A stretch of 49,096 nucleotides of DNA, taken from contig CAISHH010000076.1 of the NCBI GenBank assembly GCA_903885085.1, forward strand, positions 1 through 49,096, read 5' to 3'. The position numbers were made by a program, and so were the translations under genes. The stretch comes from an uncultured Campylobacterales bacterium (lineage in GTDB: Bacteria > Campylobacterota > Campylobacteria > Campylobacterales > Sulfurimonadaceae). This document shows, piece by piece, positions 1 to 9,252 of this stretch. Under the pieces are notes generated by a model. That model was not told the origin of the DNA. It made no database searches and saw only the letters and a program-made list of their open reading frames with translations. The first letter of the stretch is position 1, and each line of letters opens with the position of its first letter.

Positions 1-306
1 AAAAAGATAAAAAGGAACATTAAAAAGCTCTTTTTAGTTGCACCGCCAAGCCTTACATGTAAGATAGAAGAACTTTCCACTTTTTTTCCTTTAACAGTTC
101 CAAATGACTTAAATGCACAAAGTGTGACACTTATCACCTCTACAAATGATCCATATTTATGTGAAGATGAGGCGCAGAGTTTAGCAGGGGCTTTACGCCT
201 AGCAGAGCATATTGTTTTAAAAGATGCTGGACATATCAACACGGCAAGCGGATATGGCGAGTGGGAAGAGATCGTAGATTTGGTGAAGGGTACTTATGAA
301 GTTTAA
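1..306 (+). CDS. RBBP9/YdeN-type alpha/beta serine hydrolase, C-terminal part (5' end outside window)
   Basis: The reading frame is open from base 1, so the start lies before the window and about 101 C-terminal residues are visible. They carry the signatures of the RBBP9/YdeN hydrolase family: a strand ending in LVAPPS, the S-T-N-D-P-Y motif holding the catalytic Asp, and a GHINTASGYGEWEE block holding the catalytic His. The nucleophile Ser would be upstream and is not visible. The physiological substrate of this family is generally unknown. A copy of the CTTACATGTAAG palindrome (52-63) lies in frame and encodes LTCK. The GTG at 124 is only an internal codon. The family assignment is firm from motifs; the function is not. 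Confidence 0.8.
   Translation, partial: KKIKRNIKKLFLVAPPSLTCKIEELSTFFPLTVPNDLNAQSVTLITSTNDPYLCEDEAQSLAGALRLAEHIVLKDAGHINTASGYGEWEEIVDLVKGTYEV
52..63. repeat. Dispersed palindrome CTTACATGTAAG, perfect copy
   Basis: Exact 12-base palindrome inside the hydrolase gene, read in frame as Leu-Thr-Cys-Lys. One of five perfect copies in the window (also 4476, 10990, 20587 and 36146). Confidence 0.85.
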
Positions 307-353
307 TGATCTTAATACCGATTCTTTGTGGGTTATAGATTAGAGAGAGATAA

Positions 354-1364
354 ATGAACTACATAGGCTCAAAATTTAAACTCTTATCTTGGATAGAAGA
401 TGAGGTCAGAAAAGCGGTAGGCACTGATCTGACAGACAAAGTTTTTTGTGATATCTTTGCAGGAACGGGAATAATCGGCAGGACGTTTAAAAAAGATGTG
501 AAAAGTGTTATCAGTAATGATTTGGAGCATTATAGTTTTGTCTTAAATAAGAACTATATAGAAAACTCCAAATTACTGGATAAAAAAGAGGATTATATTG
601 AGAAGCTTAACAGCTTACCACTCATGGAAGATGGATTTATATATCAACATTATTGCATGGGAAGCGGAAGCGGGAGACAATATTTTAGTGATACAAATGG
701 TCAAAAGATAGATACGATTAGAATCAAGATAAAAGAGCTTCATGAGAGTCAAGAGATAGATGATGATATGTATTATTTTTTACTTGCTTCTCTTATTGAA
801 AGTGCGGATAAAGTTGCGAACACTGCTTCCGTTTATGGGGCATTTTTAAAACATATTAAAAAATCTGCGGCAAAAGAGCTGATCTTACAATCCGCAGAAT
901 TTGGTCAAAGTGAAAATAATCACAACGTGTTTAATGAAGACAGCAATGAGCTGATAAAAAAGATAGAAGGTGACATTTTGTATCTTGATCCGCCGTATAA
1001 TGAAAGACAATATAGCGCAAACTATCATATCTTAAATACAATTTCGCTCTACGATGAGTTTGTTCCACAAGGAAAGACAGGGATGAGAGAGTATAATCGT
1101 TCTGACTATTGTAAAAAGAAAACAGTCCATGAGAGCTTTGAAGAGCTGATAAAAGACGCAAAATTTAAATATATCTTTTTAAGTTATAACAATGAAGGTC
1201 TGATGAGTGAAGAGGATGTGAAAACAATTATGTCCAAATATGGAAAATATGATTTAGCTATGACTCAATATCAAAGATTTAAAGCAGATAAAACAGAAAA
1301 CAGAAATCATACAGCAACTTCAACGTATGAGTATTTGCATATATTAATAAAGGATGAAGTTTGA
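354..1364 (+). CDS. DNA adenine-N6 methyltransferase, D12 (alpha) class
   Basis: Predicted to transfer methyl from SAM to adenine N6 in DNA. The 336-aa protein has the alpha-class order: N-terminal NYIGSK (residues 2-7, motif X), SAM-binding [11 protein letters not shown] (about 33-43, motif I), a variable target-recognition segment, then catalytic DPPY (212-215, motif IV) followed by [15 protein letters not shown]. All key residues are present, so it should be active. The ATG at 354 is preceded by a GAGAGA Shine-Dalgarno stretch at 345-350. It overlaps tsaD by 4 nt. No restriction endonuclease gene is next to it in the visible sequence, so it looks like a solitary methylase. Its recognition sequence cannot be read from the protein. 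Confidence 0.85.
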   Translation: MNYIGSKFKLLSWIEDEVRKAVGTDLTDKVFCDIFAGTGIIGRTFKKDVKSVISNDLEHYSFVLNKNYIENSKLLDKKEDYIEKLNSLPLMEDGFIYQHYCMGSGSGRQYFSDTNGQKIDTIRIKIKELHESQEIDDDMYYFLLASLIESADKVANTASVYGAFLKHIKKSAAKELILQSAEFGQSENNHNVFNEDSNELIKKIEGDILYLDPPYNERQYSANYHILNTISLYDEFVPQGKTGMREYNRSDYCKKKTVHESFEELIKDAKFKYIFLSYNNEGLMSEEDVKTIMSKYGKYDLAMTQYQRFKADKTENRNHTATSTYEYLHILIKDEV

Positions 1365-2338
1365 TTCTTTCCATAGAAAGTTCGTGTGACGACAGCGCGA
1401 TAGCTATTACAGAGATCGCTACACGGAAGCTTCTTTTTCATAAAAAGATATCGCAAGAGATTGAGCATTCAGTGTATGGCGGTGTTGTTCCTGAACTCGC
1501 TTCTCGTCTTCATGCAGAAGCGCTTCCTCGCATTTTAGAACTTTGTACGCCATATTTTAGTCAGTTAAAAGCTGTAGCAGTGACGACAACTCCTGGACTT
1601 GCGGTAACACTCGTGGAAGGTGTGACGATGGCAAAAGCGGTGAGTATTGCTTTAAATATCCCCATCATCGGCGTAAACCATCTCAAAGGACATATCTACT
1701 CACTTTTTATTGAGAAAGAAACGGCTTTTCCTTTGACTGTTTTGCTAGTTTCCGGCGGACATACACAAGTGATAGAGGCAAAAAGTTTCGAAGAGATGAA
1801 AGTAGTTGCAACAACTGGTGATGACAGCTTTGGAGAGAGTTTTGACAAAGTGGCAAAGATGATGGATCTTGGTTATCCTGGCGGACCCGCAATCGAAAAA
1901 TTAGCAGTTGATGGAGATAGAAAAAGATATCCTTTTACGATTCCTTTGCATCAGTCTCCCTTAATCGCTTTTAGTTATTCGGGACTTAAAAATGCTGTAA
2001 GACTTGCAGTTTTGGATGCTATGTCTGAGGATTATAAAGATATCGCCGCGTCATTTGAACATATCGCAGTAGCGCATCTGATCCAAAAACTCAAAAAATA
2101 TTTTAAAATAAATCCTCCTAAACAGTTCGCCATTGTGGGTGGAGCGAGTGCAAACCAATACTTGCGAAAACAAATAGAAACATTAATAGCACCTTTTAAT
2201 GCTACGCTTTTACTCTCAGAACTCAAATATTGTTCAGATAATGCAGCAATGATAGGAAGAGTAGCTGTAGAGATGTATAATAAAGAGATGTTTACACCGC
2301 ACAATGAGTTACATGTAAGCTCGAGAAGCGTATTATAA
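1361..2338 (+). CDS. tsaD: tRNA N6-adenosine threonylcarbamoyltransferase TsaD
   Basis: Transfers the threonylcarbamoyl group from TC-AMP to A37 of ANN-decoding tRNAs, in the cytoplasm, with TsaB and TsaE. The 325-aa sequence starts [15 protein letters not shown] and has the metal-binding pair H107/H111 (HLKGH), [58 protein letters not shown] and CSDNAAMIG, matching the family along its whole length. The start is TTG at 1361, preceded by AAGGATGAAG; no in-frame ATG lies nearby, and the TTGA overlap with the methyltransferase stop suggests translational coupling. At its 3' end (2308-2319) there is an 11/12 match to the dispersed palindrome, read as LHVS. Confidence 0.96.
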   Translation: MILSIESSCDDSAIAITEIATRKLLFHKKISQEIEHSVYGGVVPELASRLHAEALPRILELCTPYFSQLKAVAVTTTPGLAVTLVEGVTMAKAVSIALNIPIIGVNHLKGHIYSLFIEKETAFPLTVLLVSGGHTQVIEAKSFEEMKVVATTGDDSFGESFDKVAKMMDLGYPGGPAIEKLAVDGDRKRYPFTIPLHQSPLIAFSYSGLKNAVRLAVLDAMSEDYKDIAASFEHIAVAHLIQKLKKYFKINPPKQFAIVGGASANQYLRKQIETLIAPFNATLLLSELKYCSDNAAMIGRVAVEMYNKEMFTPHNELHVSSRSVL

Positions 2339-2413
2339 GCTTAAGAGAAACTTATACAAGAAGTGATATAAGCTAATTAAGACAATAATTATCCGAATTA
2401 AGTAAACTGTCGC

Positions 2414-2441
2414 TATAAAAATAAAAATCAAATACAAGGAG
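2414..2441 (+). promoter_or_regulatory. tpx promoter -10 box and strong Shine-Dalgarno
   Basis: TATAAA at 2414-2419 lies in an A-rich stretch, with a perfect AAGGAG at 2436-2441 placed five bases before the tpx ATG. No clear -35 hexamer is visible, which is usual for the housekeeping sigma factor of this phylum. AATTAAG occurs twice just upstream (about 2374 and 2396). Confidence 0.5.
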
Positions 2442-2446
2442 CCAAA

Positions 2447-2950
2447 ATGGCAACTACAAAATTCAAAGGTACAGACGTAGAGTTATTAGGAAATGAAGTA
2501 AATGTTGGTGATAAAGCACCAGAAGTTACAGTTGTAAACTCAGATGGTTTAGGTGACGTAGTAGTTGGTGGAGCTCAAGGGCACAAACAACTTATCATCG
2601 TTGTTCCTTCATTAGATACAGGTGTATGTGCAGCTGAAACTCGTAACTTCAATGCAAAAGCTGCTGGTTTAGAAGGTGTTAAACCAACTATCGTTTCTTT
2701 AGACTTACCATTTGCTGCTGGTCGTTTTTGTCAAGCAGAAGGTATCTCTAACCTAACTGTTACTTCAGATTTCCGTAATAAAGATTTCGCAAACGCTTAC
2801 GGTGTACTACTTGGTGGTTCTGTACTTGCTGGTGTTACATGTAGAGCAATCTTCGCAGTAAACGAAGAAGGTATTGTGACTTACAAAGAGATCGTTCCTG
2901 AAATCACTGAAGAGCCAAACTACGAAGCAGCTCTTAACGCTGTTAAATAA
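2447..2950 (+). CDS. tpx: Thiol peroxidase (atypical 2-Cys peroxiredoxin)
   Basis: Reduces hydrogen peroxide and alkyl hydroperoxides using thioredoxin. The 167-aa protein has peroxidatic Cys61 in PSLDTGVC and resolving Cys95 in LPFAAGRFC, the same positions as the disulphide pair of E. coli Tpx. The length is standard for the family. Codon choice is strongly biased toward a restricted set (repeated GTT, GCA, CGT, TTC), as in highly expressed genes, and the ribosome site is near-ideal. It stands alone: promoter upstream, hairpin terminator downstream. In a microaerophile it is likely an abundant general antioxidant. Confidence 0.96.
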   Translation: MATTKFKGTDVELLGNEVNVGDKAPEVTVVNSDGLGDVVVGGAQGHKQLIIVVPSLDTGVCAAETRNFNAKAAGLEGVKPTIVSLDLPFAAGRFCQAEGISNLTVTSDFRNKDFANAYGVLLGGSVLAGVTCRAIFAVNEEGIVTYKEIVPEITEEPNYEAALNAVK

Positions 2951-2987
2951 TTTTAACTAAGCTTTAAATAAACTACTCCTCCTACTT

Positions 2988-3018
2988 GCTCAGAGCATTG
3001 CCTGCTCTGAGCTATTTT
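2988..3018 (+). terminator. Rho-independent terminator after tpx
   Basis: Perfect 10-bp stem GCTCAGAGCA (2988-2997) / TGCTCTGAGC (3003-3012) with a TTGCC loop, followed by the short tract TATTTT. It lies between the tpx stop and the next gene. Confidence 0.8.
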
Positions 3019-3068
3019 AAACATTTCTACGATAAACTTGCCTTTTTAAATATTTCAGAGGCTTTCTT

Positions 3069-3800
3069 ATGAAAAAAATATTATCTATTGTAACTCTTAC
3101 TACTTTGATGGCTTCAAATGCTTATGCCGATATCACAAAAGTCGAGATGGGCGCGGGTATTTGGATGCAAACTCCAAGTGGATCTGTAAACTACAATGAC
3201 AGTGCAAACGGTTTGAATGTGATGAAAGAAACACAAGATAGTTCTAGATACATTTGGGCACTTGTAAAACATCCACTTCCAACTATCCCAAATCTTCGTG
3301 TTGAGTATGTAAAGATCTCTTCAGATGGTACTGCAAATGGAACTTGGGGATCAACACCAGTCGTTTCGAGCAAAAGTACCCTCGATATGCGACAGATCGA
3401 TCTGATTCCTTATTATAATATTTTAGACAATACTTTTTGGACAACTTTGGATCTAGGAATCGATATAAAAGTTATGGATTTGGATTATAAGATCGCATCA
3501 GCTTCTTATGAATATAAAAAAACAGTGCCCCTTCCAATGGCTTATGCAAGAGTGAGAGTAGAAGTTCCAAGAAGTAGTCTAGGCGGGGAAGCAGATATAA
3601 AATATATCACAGACGGCAGTTCTGTTATCTCTGATGCAAGGGTAAAACTTGATTATACTTTTAGATCATTTCCTGTAGTTCAGCCTGCACTAGAGATCGG
3701 TTATAGAGTACAAAAAATCAAAATTGATGAATCAGATGAGGATATTAAAACAAATATAGATTTTGCTGGATTTTATGCTGGTTTGATGTTGAGATTTTAA
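3069..3800 (+). CDS. Outer membrane beta-barrel protein, TIGR04219 type
   Basis: A 243-aa exported protein. Residues 1-20 form a signal peptide ending ASNAYA; the mature part begins DITKVEMGAGIWMQTPSG and shows alternating polar/apolar strands, finishing with aromatic-terminated GFYAGLMLRF, the C-terminal beta-signal of outer membrane barrels. This opening resembles the TIGR04219 barrel family of Gammaproteobacteria and Campylobacterota, whose substrate is not known. The polysaccharide deacetylase starts two bases after its stop, so the two are probably cotranscribed in the cell envelope context. The barrel fold is well supported; the exact family is from memory. Confidence 0.75.
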   Translation: MKKILSIVTLTTLMASNAYADITKVEMGAGIWMQTPSGSVNYNDSANGLNVMKETQDSSRYIWALVKHPLPTIPNLRVEYVKISSDGTANGTWGSTPVVSSKSTLDMRQIDLIPYYNILDNTFWTTLDLGIDIKVMDLDYKIASASYEYKKTVPLPMAYARVRVEVPRSSLGGEADIKYITDGSSVISDARVKLDYTFRSFPVVQPALEIGYRVQKIKIDESDEDIKTNIDFAGFYAGLMLRF

Positions 3801-3802
3801 CA

Positions 3803-4474
3803 ATGAAGTTTTTTTTATTGAGTTTGATAGCTATATCTGTTAGCTTGACTGCTTTTGCTGAAGTCATTACCTCTTTTGATCCTCACGGCAAAAAAGAGAT
3901 CGCTCTTACTTTTGATGCTTGTGAGACAAAAACACCTTCTTATTTTGATCCTGTTATTTTGGAGTATCTTACTATACATAAGATTCCAGCGACTTTTTTT
4001 GTGAGCGCAAAATTTGCACTGAGGAATCCTGAGATTTTAAGTGAAATCATTCAAAAATATCCATTTTTAGAGATAGAAAACCATTCTTATCACCATTATG
4101 CACATATGGAAGATCTTAATGCCTCGATGGTTCATGATGAGATAAAATCAACTGAAGATATTATCTATAAAACAACTGGAACGAAGACAAAATACTTCAG
4201 ATTTCCTGCTGGAAATTATGATGAGCCGACGCTAGAAACTGTTGAATCGATGGGATATAAAGTGGTGCATTGGAGTTTCGCAAGTGGTGATCCAGATAAA
4301 CATGTTACAGCTGAAAAGATGATACCTTGGGTGACAAATAAAGCAAAATCAGGCGATATTTTGATCTTCCATATCAACGGTCGTGGGTATGCAACGCCAC
4401 AAGCACTGCCAAAGATCGTGGAAACTTTACAGAAAAAAGGTTATACCTTTGTTCGATTGGATAAAGTGCTTTAG
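3803..4474 (+). CDS. Exported polysaccharide deacetylase (NodB domain)
   Basis: Predicted metal-dependent deacetylase of an N-acetylated glycan, possibly peptidoglycan. Signal peptide about residues 1-19 (ending TAFA). The NodB domain covers nearly all the rest: motif 1 is TFDAC (Asp38), motif 2 is ENHSYHH with metal ligands H94 and H98, motif 3 is RFPAGNYD, followed by WSFASGDPD and ILIFHING. Motif 1 has Ala-Cys after the first Asp where the classic form has TFDD, so one usual metal ligand is absent; a TFDAC subfamily exists, so activity is still plausible. It follows the outer membrane protein by 2 nt and converges on murB. Confidence 0.85.
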   Translation: MKFFLLSLIAISVSLTAFAEVITSFDPHGKKEIALTFDACETKTPSYFDPVILEYLTIHKIPATFFVSAKFALRNPEILSEIIQKYPFLEIENHSYHHYAHMEDLNASMVHDEIKSTEDIIYKTTGTKTKYFRFPAGNYDEPTLETVESMGYKVVHWSFASGDPDKHVTAEKMIPWVTNKAKSGDILIFHINGRGYATPQALPKIVETLQKKGYTFVRLDKVL

Positions 4475-4475
4475 T

Positions 4476-4487
4476 CTTACATGTAAG
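4476..4487. repeat. Dispersed palindrome CTTACATGTAAG, perfect copy at the murB stop codon
   Basis: This copy overlaps the last codons of murB on the minus strand and supplies its TAA stop (Tyr-Met-stop). It sits between the convergent deacetylase and murB genes. Confidence 0.85.
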
Positions 4488-5262
4488 CCTTATCAACGAT
4501 GATTATCTCCCGTTGTAACTCAATGCCAAACTCATCTTTTACTTTCTTTTCAACGAGTAAGATAAGTTCCATGGCATCTTCAAACCTACCATTTCCGTGA
4601 TTGACTAAAAAGTTTGCATGTACTGAGCTAAACTCCATATCGCCTATACGTTTTCCCTTAAGTCCCACCGCTTCTATAAGTCTGCCAGCATAATCTCCAA
4701 CAGGATTTTTAAAACAACTTCCTGCACTTGACTCTTTAGGCTGATTTGAACGCATATTTTTGAAAAGATCCATCTTCTCTTCGCTAAAGCCATCTTCTAT
4801 TTTAAATTTTGCTTCAAAAACGACATCTTGTATGGATGTGAATCTATAGCCATACTCAATATTTTCTTTTGGAATTTCACCTTTACAAGTAAGGATAGAA
4901 ATAAGATTATTAAATATTTCAAACTCTTTGAGTCCTGCATTCATTTTAAGCATTCCACCCAAAGTTCCAGGCAGACGTGATACAAATTCAAAATTTGCTA
5001 TATTGTTTTTTTTACAAAATGATGTGATTTTTCCACTTGGAGTTGCCGCACCGATCACTAAAACACCATCTTCTATCTTTATATAGTCATACTTTTTACT
5101 CAGCATCATAAGCAGTGGCGGATTTGTGCCGATAAGGACATTGTTTGAAGCACCAAGAAGATAGTGATCACTTGGATACTGGAAATCTTCGATCATAAAA
5201 ACATCAGCCTCTTGACCGACTTTGATGGAACTAAACTGTTTAAAATTGATAGTTTTTATCAT
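4477..5262 (-). CDS. murB: UDP-N-acetylenolpyruvoylglucosamine reductase
   Basis: Reduces UDP-GlcNAc-enolpyruvate to UDP-MurNAc with NADPH and FAD, in cytoplasmic peptidoglycan synthesis. The 261-aa protein has the FAD-binding LLGASNNVLIG, SRLPGTLGGMLKMNAG, YGYRFTS, SSAGSCFKNP and the C-terminal HANFLVNHGNG block. The length agrees with the compact epsilon MurB. An upstream in-frame start at 5334 would add 24 residues overlapping fliQ, so ATG 5262, two bases after the fliQ stop, is preferred. Same-strand order is mqnD-fliQ-murB. It contains ILTCKG, encoded by a degenerate copy of the dispersed palindrome (about 4882-4893). Confidence 0.93.
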   Translation of the reverse strand: MIKTINFKQFSSIKVGQEADVFMIEDFQYPSDHYLLGASNNVLIGTNPPLLMMLSKKYDYIKIEDGVLVIGAATPSGKITSFCKKNNIANFEFVSRLPGTLGGMLKMNAGLKEFEIFNNLISILTCKGEIPKENIEYGYRFTSIQDVVFEAKFKIEDGFSEEKMDLFKNMRSNQPKESSAGSCFKNPVGDYAGRLIEAVGLKGKRIGDMEFSSVHANFLVNHGNGRFEDAMELILLVEKKVKDEFGIELQREIIIVDKAYM

Positions 5263-5264
5263 GA

Positions 5265-5531
5265 TTATTGTACAAAGGTAGGGATCATATTGAAAACTTC
5301 TGTGGAGAAATCCACCATTTCGTTCATCATCCAAGGCATTGTCAAAATAATAATAATAACAACACCGATGATTTTAGGAATAAAAGAGAGAGTCATCTCG
5401 TTAATCTGTGTCGTTGCTTGAAAGATACTCACTGCCAAACCGATAAGCATCCCAACCAAAAGACTTGGAAGAGACAATAAAAGAGCAATTTTGAAAGTTT
5501 GGATCCCTAAAGCGATGAGTTGTGAATCCAT
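5265..5531 (-). CDS. fliQ: Flagellar type III export protein FliQ
   Basis: An 88-aa inner membrane component of the flagellar export gate (with FliP and FliR). Two hydrophobic hairpin segments (about 15-38 and 50-72) flank the conserved loop IFQATTQINEMTLSFIPKI, the FliQ/SctS signature. Length is exactly as expected. It starts within the mqnD stop (1-nt overlap) and is followed after 2 nt by murB. It is isolated from other flagellar structural genes, as is common in Campylobacterota, where flagellar genes are scattered. Confidence 0.95.
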   Translation of the reverse strand: MDSQLIALGIQTFKIALLLSLPSLLVGMLIGLAVSIFQATTQINEMTLSFIPKIIGVVIIIILTMPWMMNEMVDFSTEVFNMIPTFVQ

Positions 5532-6406
5532 TATGAGTTTCTCAAAGTTGCATATTGTGTTGGGATAAGAAAATCTTCTATTTTAAGAGGAGTTTCATAA
5601 AATCCATGTTCGTAACCGATCTCATAGAGCTTATTTACAGCTTTTAGTTGAAGTTCATTCATACTTATGGAGTCATCATTGGCATAAAGCTCCAAGTATT
5701 TTGCCAAAGTAGGCGCATCAACACGAACAAGATCACGCTCAATAAGCATTTTTGAAAGTCTTTCTTTGTGAAGACGGGCAACATCGACAGCTTTTGTTAG
5801 CGTTCTTTCGTAATCGATAGCTTTGTTGAGTGGGATAGAACGACGTATTGCCATCCCACCAAGCGGTAGAGGAAGTTCTTTTCCTGCGAGTTCCTGCCAG
5901 ATATCCCAAATCTCACGCTCTGTTTCAAGTTCATCTGAATAGGTCAAGATACTCTCATGAATCAAAACTCCAGCATCAACTTTACCGCTGATAACAGCAT
6001 CCTCGATCTCTAAAAAATTCATATAAGTAACGCGAGCATCAGGGTAGGCGATGCGAAAAAGCATAGCATTAGTAGTATACTTTCCACTGAGCGCTACTTT
6101 GAAGTTCTTCTTGAGTTTTGTTTCTTTCTTTTTAACAAGTTTAGGTCCATACCCCTCGCCAAAACTCACAGCCGTACGAAGTGGAGCATATTGCTCTTTT
6201 ATATGTGGATAAAGTGCAAAACTTATCGCTGCAATATCGTAATTACCACTTAAAGCTGCAACATTGAGAGTCTCTATATCAAGAGCGATATTGTCAAATA
6301 TGACACCATCCATATTGACCCAGCCGAACTTAATCGCATAGTACATAAAGATATCATCAGCATCGGGAGAGTGTGCAATAAGAATTTTTTTCAAAGTTAT
6401 ATCCAT
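5531..6406 (-). CDS. mqnD: MqnD-type menaquinone biosynthesis protein (futalosine pathway)
   Basis: Member of the MqnA/MqnD periplasmic-binding-like family; by resemblance it is the 1,4-dihydroxy-6-naphthoate synthase acting on cyclic dehypoxanthinyl futalosine. Visible features are an N-terminal KKILIAHSPDADDIFMYYA (other MqnD proteins have SPCPNDT there), DIAAISFALYP, SFGEGYGPKLV, the YMNFLEIEDAVISGKVDAGVLIHES segment and LPLPLGGMAIRR. ATG 6406 is chosen over the TTG at 6436 because homology begins at MDITLKKILIAH. The mqnA gene is also in this window (14233-14895), supporting the pathway. Assignment to MqnD rather than a paralogue is good but not absolute. Confidence 0.8.
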   Translation of the reverse strand: MDITLKKILIAHSPDADDIFMYYAIKFGWVNMDGVIFDNIALDIETLNVAALSGNYDIAAISFALYPHIKEQYAPLRTAVSFGEGYGPKLVKKKETKLKKNFKVALSGKYTTNAMLFRIAYPDARVTYMNFLEIEDAVISGKVDAGVLIHESILTYSDELETEREIWDIWQELAGKELPLPLGGMAIRRSIPLNKAIDYERTLTKAVDVARLHKERLSKMLIERDLVRVDAPTLAKYLELYANDDSISMNELQLKAVNKLYEIGYEHGFYETPLKIEDFLIPTQYATLRNS

Positions 6407-6517
6407 TAATAAATAAATCAATTTAATTTTAACCAAATAACGCTAAAATTACACACTATTTTATATGTAAACACTACATGTAAGATATTGTATGACAAAA
6501 TGCAATACTTTTTAAAT

Positions 6518-6538
6518 CATATTACAATATGAAATATG
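6518..6538 (+). promoter_or_regulatory. Probable recA promoter with small dyad
   Basis: CATATT (6518-6523), two bases, then AATATG (6526-6531) form a dyad directly upstream of a TATGAT -10 candidate (6533-6538). It lies 48 bases before the recA ATG. The dyad does not match a LexA box I know. A partial palindrome copy (TACATGTA, 6475-6482) is further upstream. Confidence 0.4.
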
Positions 6539-6585
6539 ATTAGTCTAATAAATTTCTGGGAAAGCCCCAATAAGTGAGTAATACG

Positions 6586-7632
6586 ATGGATGCAAATAAA
6601 CAAAAATCATTAGACTTAGCGTTAAAACAGATAGACAAAACCTTTGGAAAAGGCACTTTAATGCGCCTTGGTGACAAAGAGTTTGAGCCAATTAAAGCGA
6701 TTAGTACAGGTTCGTTAGGGCTAGATTTAGCTCTTGGAATAGGCGGAGTTCCTCAAGGGCGTGTTGTTGAGATATATGGACCTGAAAGTTCAGGAAAAAC
6801 TACTTTAGCACTTCAGATAACAGCAGAATGTCAAAAATATGGCGGTGTTTGTGCATTTATTGATGCTGAACATGCTCTTGATGTGATATATGCGAAAAAT
6901 CTTGGCGTTGATATAGATAATCTTTTAGTCTCTCAACCAGATTATGGCGAGCAAGCTCTTGATATCGTCGAGACTATTGCACGTAGTGGAGCGATCGACC
7001 TTATCGTTATAGATTCAGTTGCGGCACTTACGCCAAAATCTGAGATAGAAGGGGAAATGTCTGATCAAAATGTCGGAGTTCAAGCACGTTTGATGTCAAA
7101 AGCACTTCGTAAACTAACAGGTGTTTTACATAAAATGAACTGTACGGTTATTTTTATCAATCAGATTCGTATGAAAATCGGAATGATGGGATATGGTTCT
7201 CCTGAAACGACAACGGGCGGAAATGCACTAAAATTTTATGCATCAGTACGTATTGATGTTAGACGTATCGCTTCACTAAAGCAGGGTGAAAGCCAGATTG
7301 GTAACCGTGTAAAAGCAAAAGTTATAAAAAATAAAGTAGCACCACCATTTCGTCAGGCAGAATTTGATATTATGTTTGGTGAGGGAATCTCAAAAGAGGG
7401 TGAACTCGTCGACTACGGTGTTAAATTAGACATCATTGACAAAAGTGGTGCATGGTTCTCATATGAGGATAAAAAACTTGGTCAAGGGCGTGAAAACGTA
7501 AAACAGAAGTTTAAAGATGAGCCGGAATTAGCTCGTGAGATAGAAGAAAAAATTAAAAACGCGATGGGCATGAATTCACTTATGACCATGGACGTATCAG
7601 ATATAGAAGAAGAAGGAGATTTAGATATATGA
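6586..7632 (+). CDS. recA: Recombinase A
   Basis: ATP-dependent strand-exchange protein. The 348-aa sequence has Walker [10 protein letters not shown] (residues 65-73), the FIDAEHALD segment, Walker [11 protein letters not shown], the L2-region block [35 protein letters not shown] and the acidic C-terminus [13 protein letters not shown]. Alignment of [23 protein letters not shown] with other RecA N-termini favours ATG 6586 over the in-frame GTG at 6574. Its stop overlaps the enolase ATG (ATGA), so recA and eno are translationally coupled; the recA-eno order is one I recall as conserved in Campylobacterota. Complements AddAB encoded at 33-38 kb. Confidence 0.98.
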   Translation: MDANKQKSLDLALKQIDKTFGKGTLMRLGDKEFEPIKAISTGSLGLDLALGIGGVPQGRVVEIYGPESSGKTTLALQITAECQKYGGVCAFIDAEHALDVIYAKNLGVDIDNLLVSQPDYGEQALDIVETIARSGAIDLIVIDSVAALTPKSEIEGEMSDQNVGVQARLMSKALRKLTGVLHKMNCTVIFINQIRMKIGMMGYGSPETTTGGNALKFYASVRIDVRRIASLKQGESQIGNRVKAKVIKNKVAPPFRQAEFDIMFGEGISKEGELVDYGVKLDIIDKSGAWFSYEDKKLGQGRENVKQKFKDEPELAREIEEKIKNAMGMNSLMTMDVSDIEEEGDLDI

Positions 7633-8897
7633 TTTTTATAGATAATGTAAATGCAATTGAAGTAATGGACTCTCGTGGGAATCCAACGGTAAAAGCAACA
7701 GTAGAGTTAAGTGATGGGACTGTAGCGACTGCTATTGTACCATCAGGCGCAAGTACGGGAAAACGAGAAGCACTTGAACTTCGTGATGGCGGATCTCGCT
7801 ACATGGGCAAAGGTGTGTTAAAAGCAGTTGAAAATGTAAACTCTCATCTTGCTGATGCATTGATTGGGATGAGTCCATTCAATCAGGCTATGATTGACGC
7901 TACAATGAAAGAGATTGATGGAACTGAAAACTATGGAAATATGGGCGCAAATGCTGTTCTTGGTGTTTCTATGGCAGTTGCTCGTGCAGCGGCGGCAAGT
8001 TTAAAAATGCCACTTTACCGTTACCTAGGCGGAGCCAACGCTATGGTTATCCCTGCACCAATGCTAAATATTATTAATGGTGGGAGCCATGCTGATAATT
8101 CTGTAGATTTTCAAGAATATATGATTATGCCTATTGGATTTGAAAATTTTTCTGATGCACTTCAAGCCTCTGCGGAGGTCTATCACAATCTAAAAGCTAT
8201 TTTAAAAGCTAAAAATCATAATACTGCACTTGGTGATGAAGGTGGTTTTGCACCGGATCTTTCTTCAAATGAAGAGCCTATACAAATTATCATGGAAGCA
8301 ATCACAAAAGCTGGCTATGTTGCTGGAAAAGATATTGCTATCGCTCTTGATGTTGCTGCTTCTGAACTTGTAACTGAGGGTGGATATCGTCTTGATTCTG
8401 AAAATCGTACCGTATCATCTGCGCAACTAGTAGATTACTATGTTGATCTATGTTCTAAATATCCTATCGTTTCTATTGAAGATGGACTTAGTGAAGATGA
8501 TTGGGATGGATTTAAACTGATGACTGAAAAACTTGGTGACAAGATACAGATTGTTGGTGATGATTTGTTTGTAACAAATGCAAATATTCTTAGCGAAGGG
8601 ATCAAAAAAGGGATTGCAAACTCTATTTTGATCAAACCAAATCAAATTGGTTCAGTAAGTGAAACAATGCAAACAGTACGTTTGGCACAAAGAAATGGTT
8701 ATAAATGTGTAATGAGTCACCGTTCTGGTGAAAGTGAAGATGCATTTATTGCTGATTTTGCAGTTGCACTTAACTGTGGGGAGATAAAAACGGGTTCTAC
8801 TGCACGTGGAGAGAGAACGGCAAAATACAATCGTCTTTTAGAAATAGAGATCGAAGTAGCATATGGTGAATATTTAGGTTCACAACTTTTTAAATAA
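7629..8897 (+). CDS. eno: Enolase
   Basis: Interconverts 2-phosphoglycerate and phosphoenolpyruvate in the cytoplasm. The 422-aa protein is full length with SRGNPTV, catalytic-lid [45 protein letters not shown], metal ligands in [18 protein letters not shown] and [19 protein letters not shown] with the catalytic Lys, and [11 protein letters not shown]. It overlaps recA by 4 nt. In an autotroph using the reductive TCA cycle, it acts mainly in the gluconeogenic direction. Confidence 0.98.
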   Translation: MIFIDNVNAIEVMDSRGNPTVKATVELSDGTVATAIVPSGASTGKREALELRDGGSRYMGKGVLKAVENVNSHLADALIGMSPFNQAMIDATMKEIDGTENYGNMGANAVLGVSMAVARAAAASLKMPLYRYLGGANAMVIPAPMLNIINGGSHADNSVDFQEYMIMPIGFENFSDALQASAEVYHNLKAILKAKNHNTALGDEGGFAPDLSSNEEPIQIIMEAITKAGYVAGKDIAIALDVAASELVTEGGYRLDSENRTVSSAQLVDYYVDLCSKYPIVSIEDGLSEDDWDGFKLMTEKLGDKIQIVGDDLFVTNANILSEGIKKGIANSILIKPNQIGSVSETMQTVRLAQRNGYKCVMSHRSGESEDAFIADFAVALNCGEIKTGSTARGERTAKYNRLLEIEIEVAYGEYLGSQLFK

Positions 8898-8944
8898 GCT
8901 TGATAGAATTATTTCTCTCAAGCTTCTGCATATAAGGTACAATT

Positions 8945-9223
8945 GTGAATCAAGATGAACTCTACGATGAAATAGACAGGTCGCAGTCAATTACAGAAAA
9001 ATATTTTGGTTTGTCTGCGGGTAAATTTATCATTGCATTTTGTGTTGTTTTATTTTCGGGTATTTATATTGGAAGTTTGCTTTATGGAACGAACTCATTG
9101 CAAGTGTATATGAAGCTTGAAGATTACAATGATTATCTAAAGGCACAAATTGTAACGTTAAAACAGCAAAATGCCAACAAACAAAAAGAGTATTTTGAAC
9201 TAAAAGAGATCACTGCTCAATAG
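8945..9223 (+). CDS. FtsB/DivIC-like septum formation initiator family protein
   Basis: A 92-aa bitopic protein: short N-terminal cytoplasmic part, one membrane segment (about 25-47, FIIAFCVVLFSGIYIGSLLYG), then a coiled-coil region about 55-90 (YNDYLKAQIVTLKQQNANKQKEY) ending ELKEI. This topology and size match FtsB/DivIC division proteins. The start is GTG at 8945. It lies 47 bases after eno and 29 before the AMIN-domain gene, an order I recall for other epsilons (recA-eno-small membrane protein-AMIN protein). Sequence alone does not prove a role in division. Confidence 0.65.
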   Translation: MNQDELYDEIDRSQSITEKYFGLSAGKFIIAFCVVLFSGIYIGSLLYGTNSLQVYMKLEDYNDYLKAQIVTLKQQNANKQKEYFELKEITAQ

Positions 9224-9252
9224 ACTGACATTCATATAAAAAAGGTAGAACA

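Noticed and set aside
5164-5480. Plus-strand ORFs overlapping murB and fliQ
   Set aside because: They lie antisense to two well-supported genes, have no ribosome sites, and have low-complexity composition.
6574-6585. GTG start for recA at 6574
   Set aside because: In frame but adds four residues not matched by the family N-terminus; ATG 6586 fits better.
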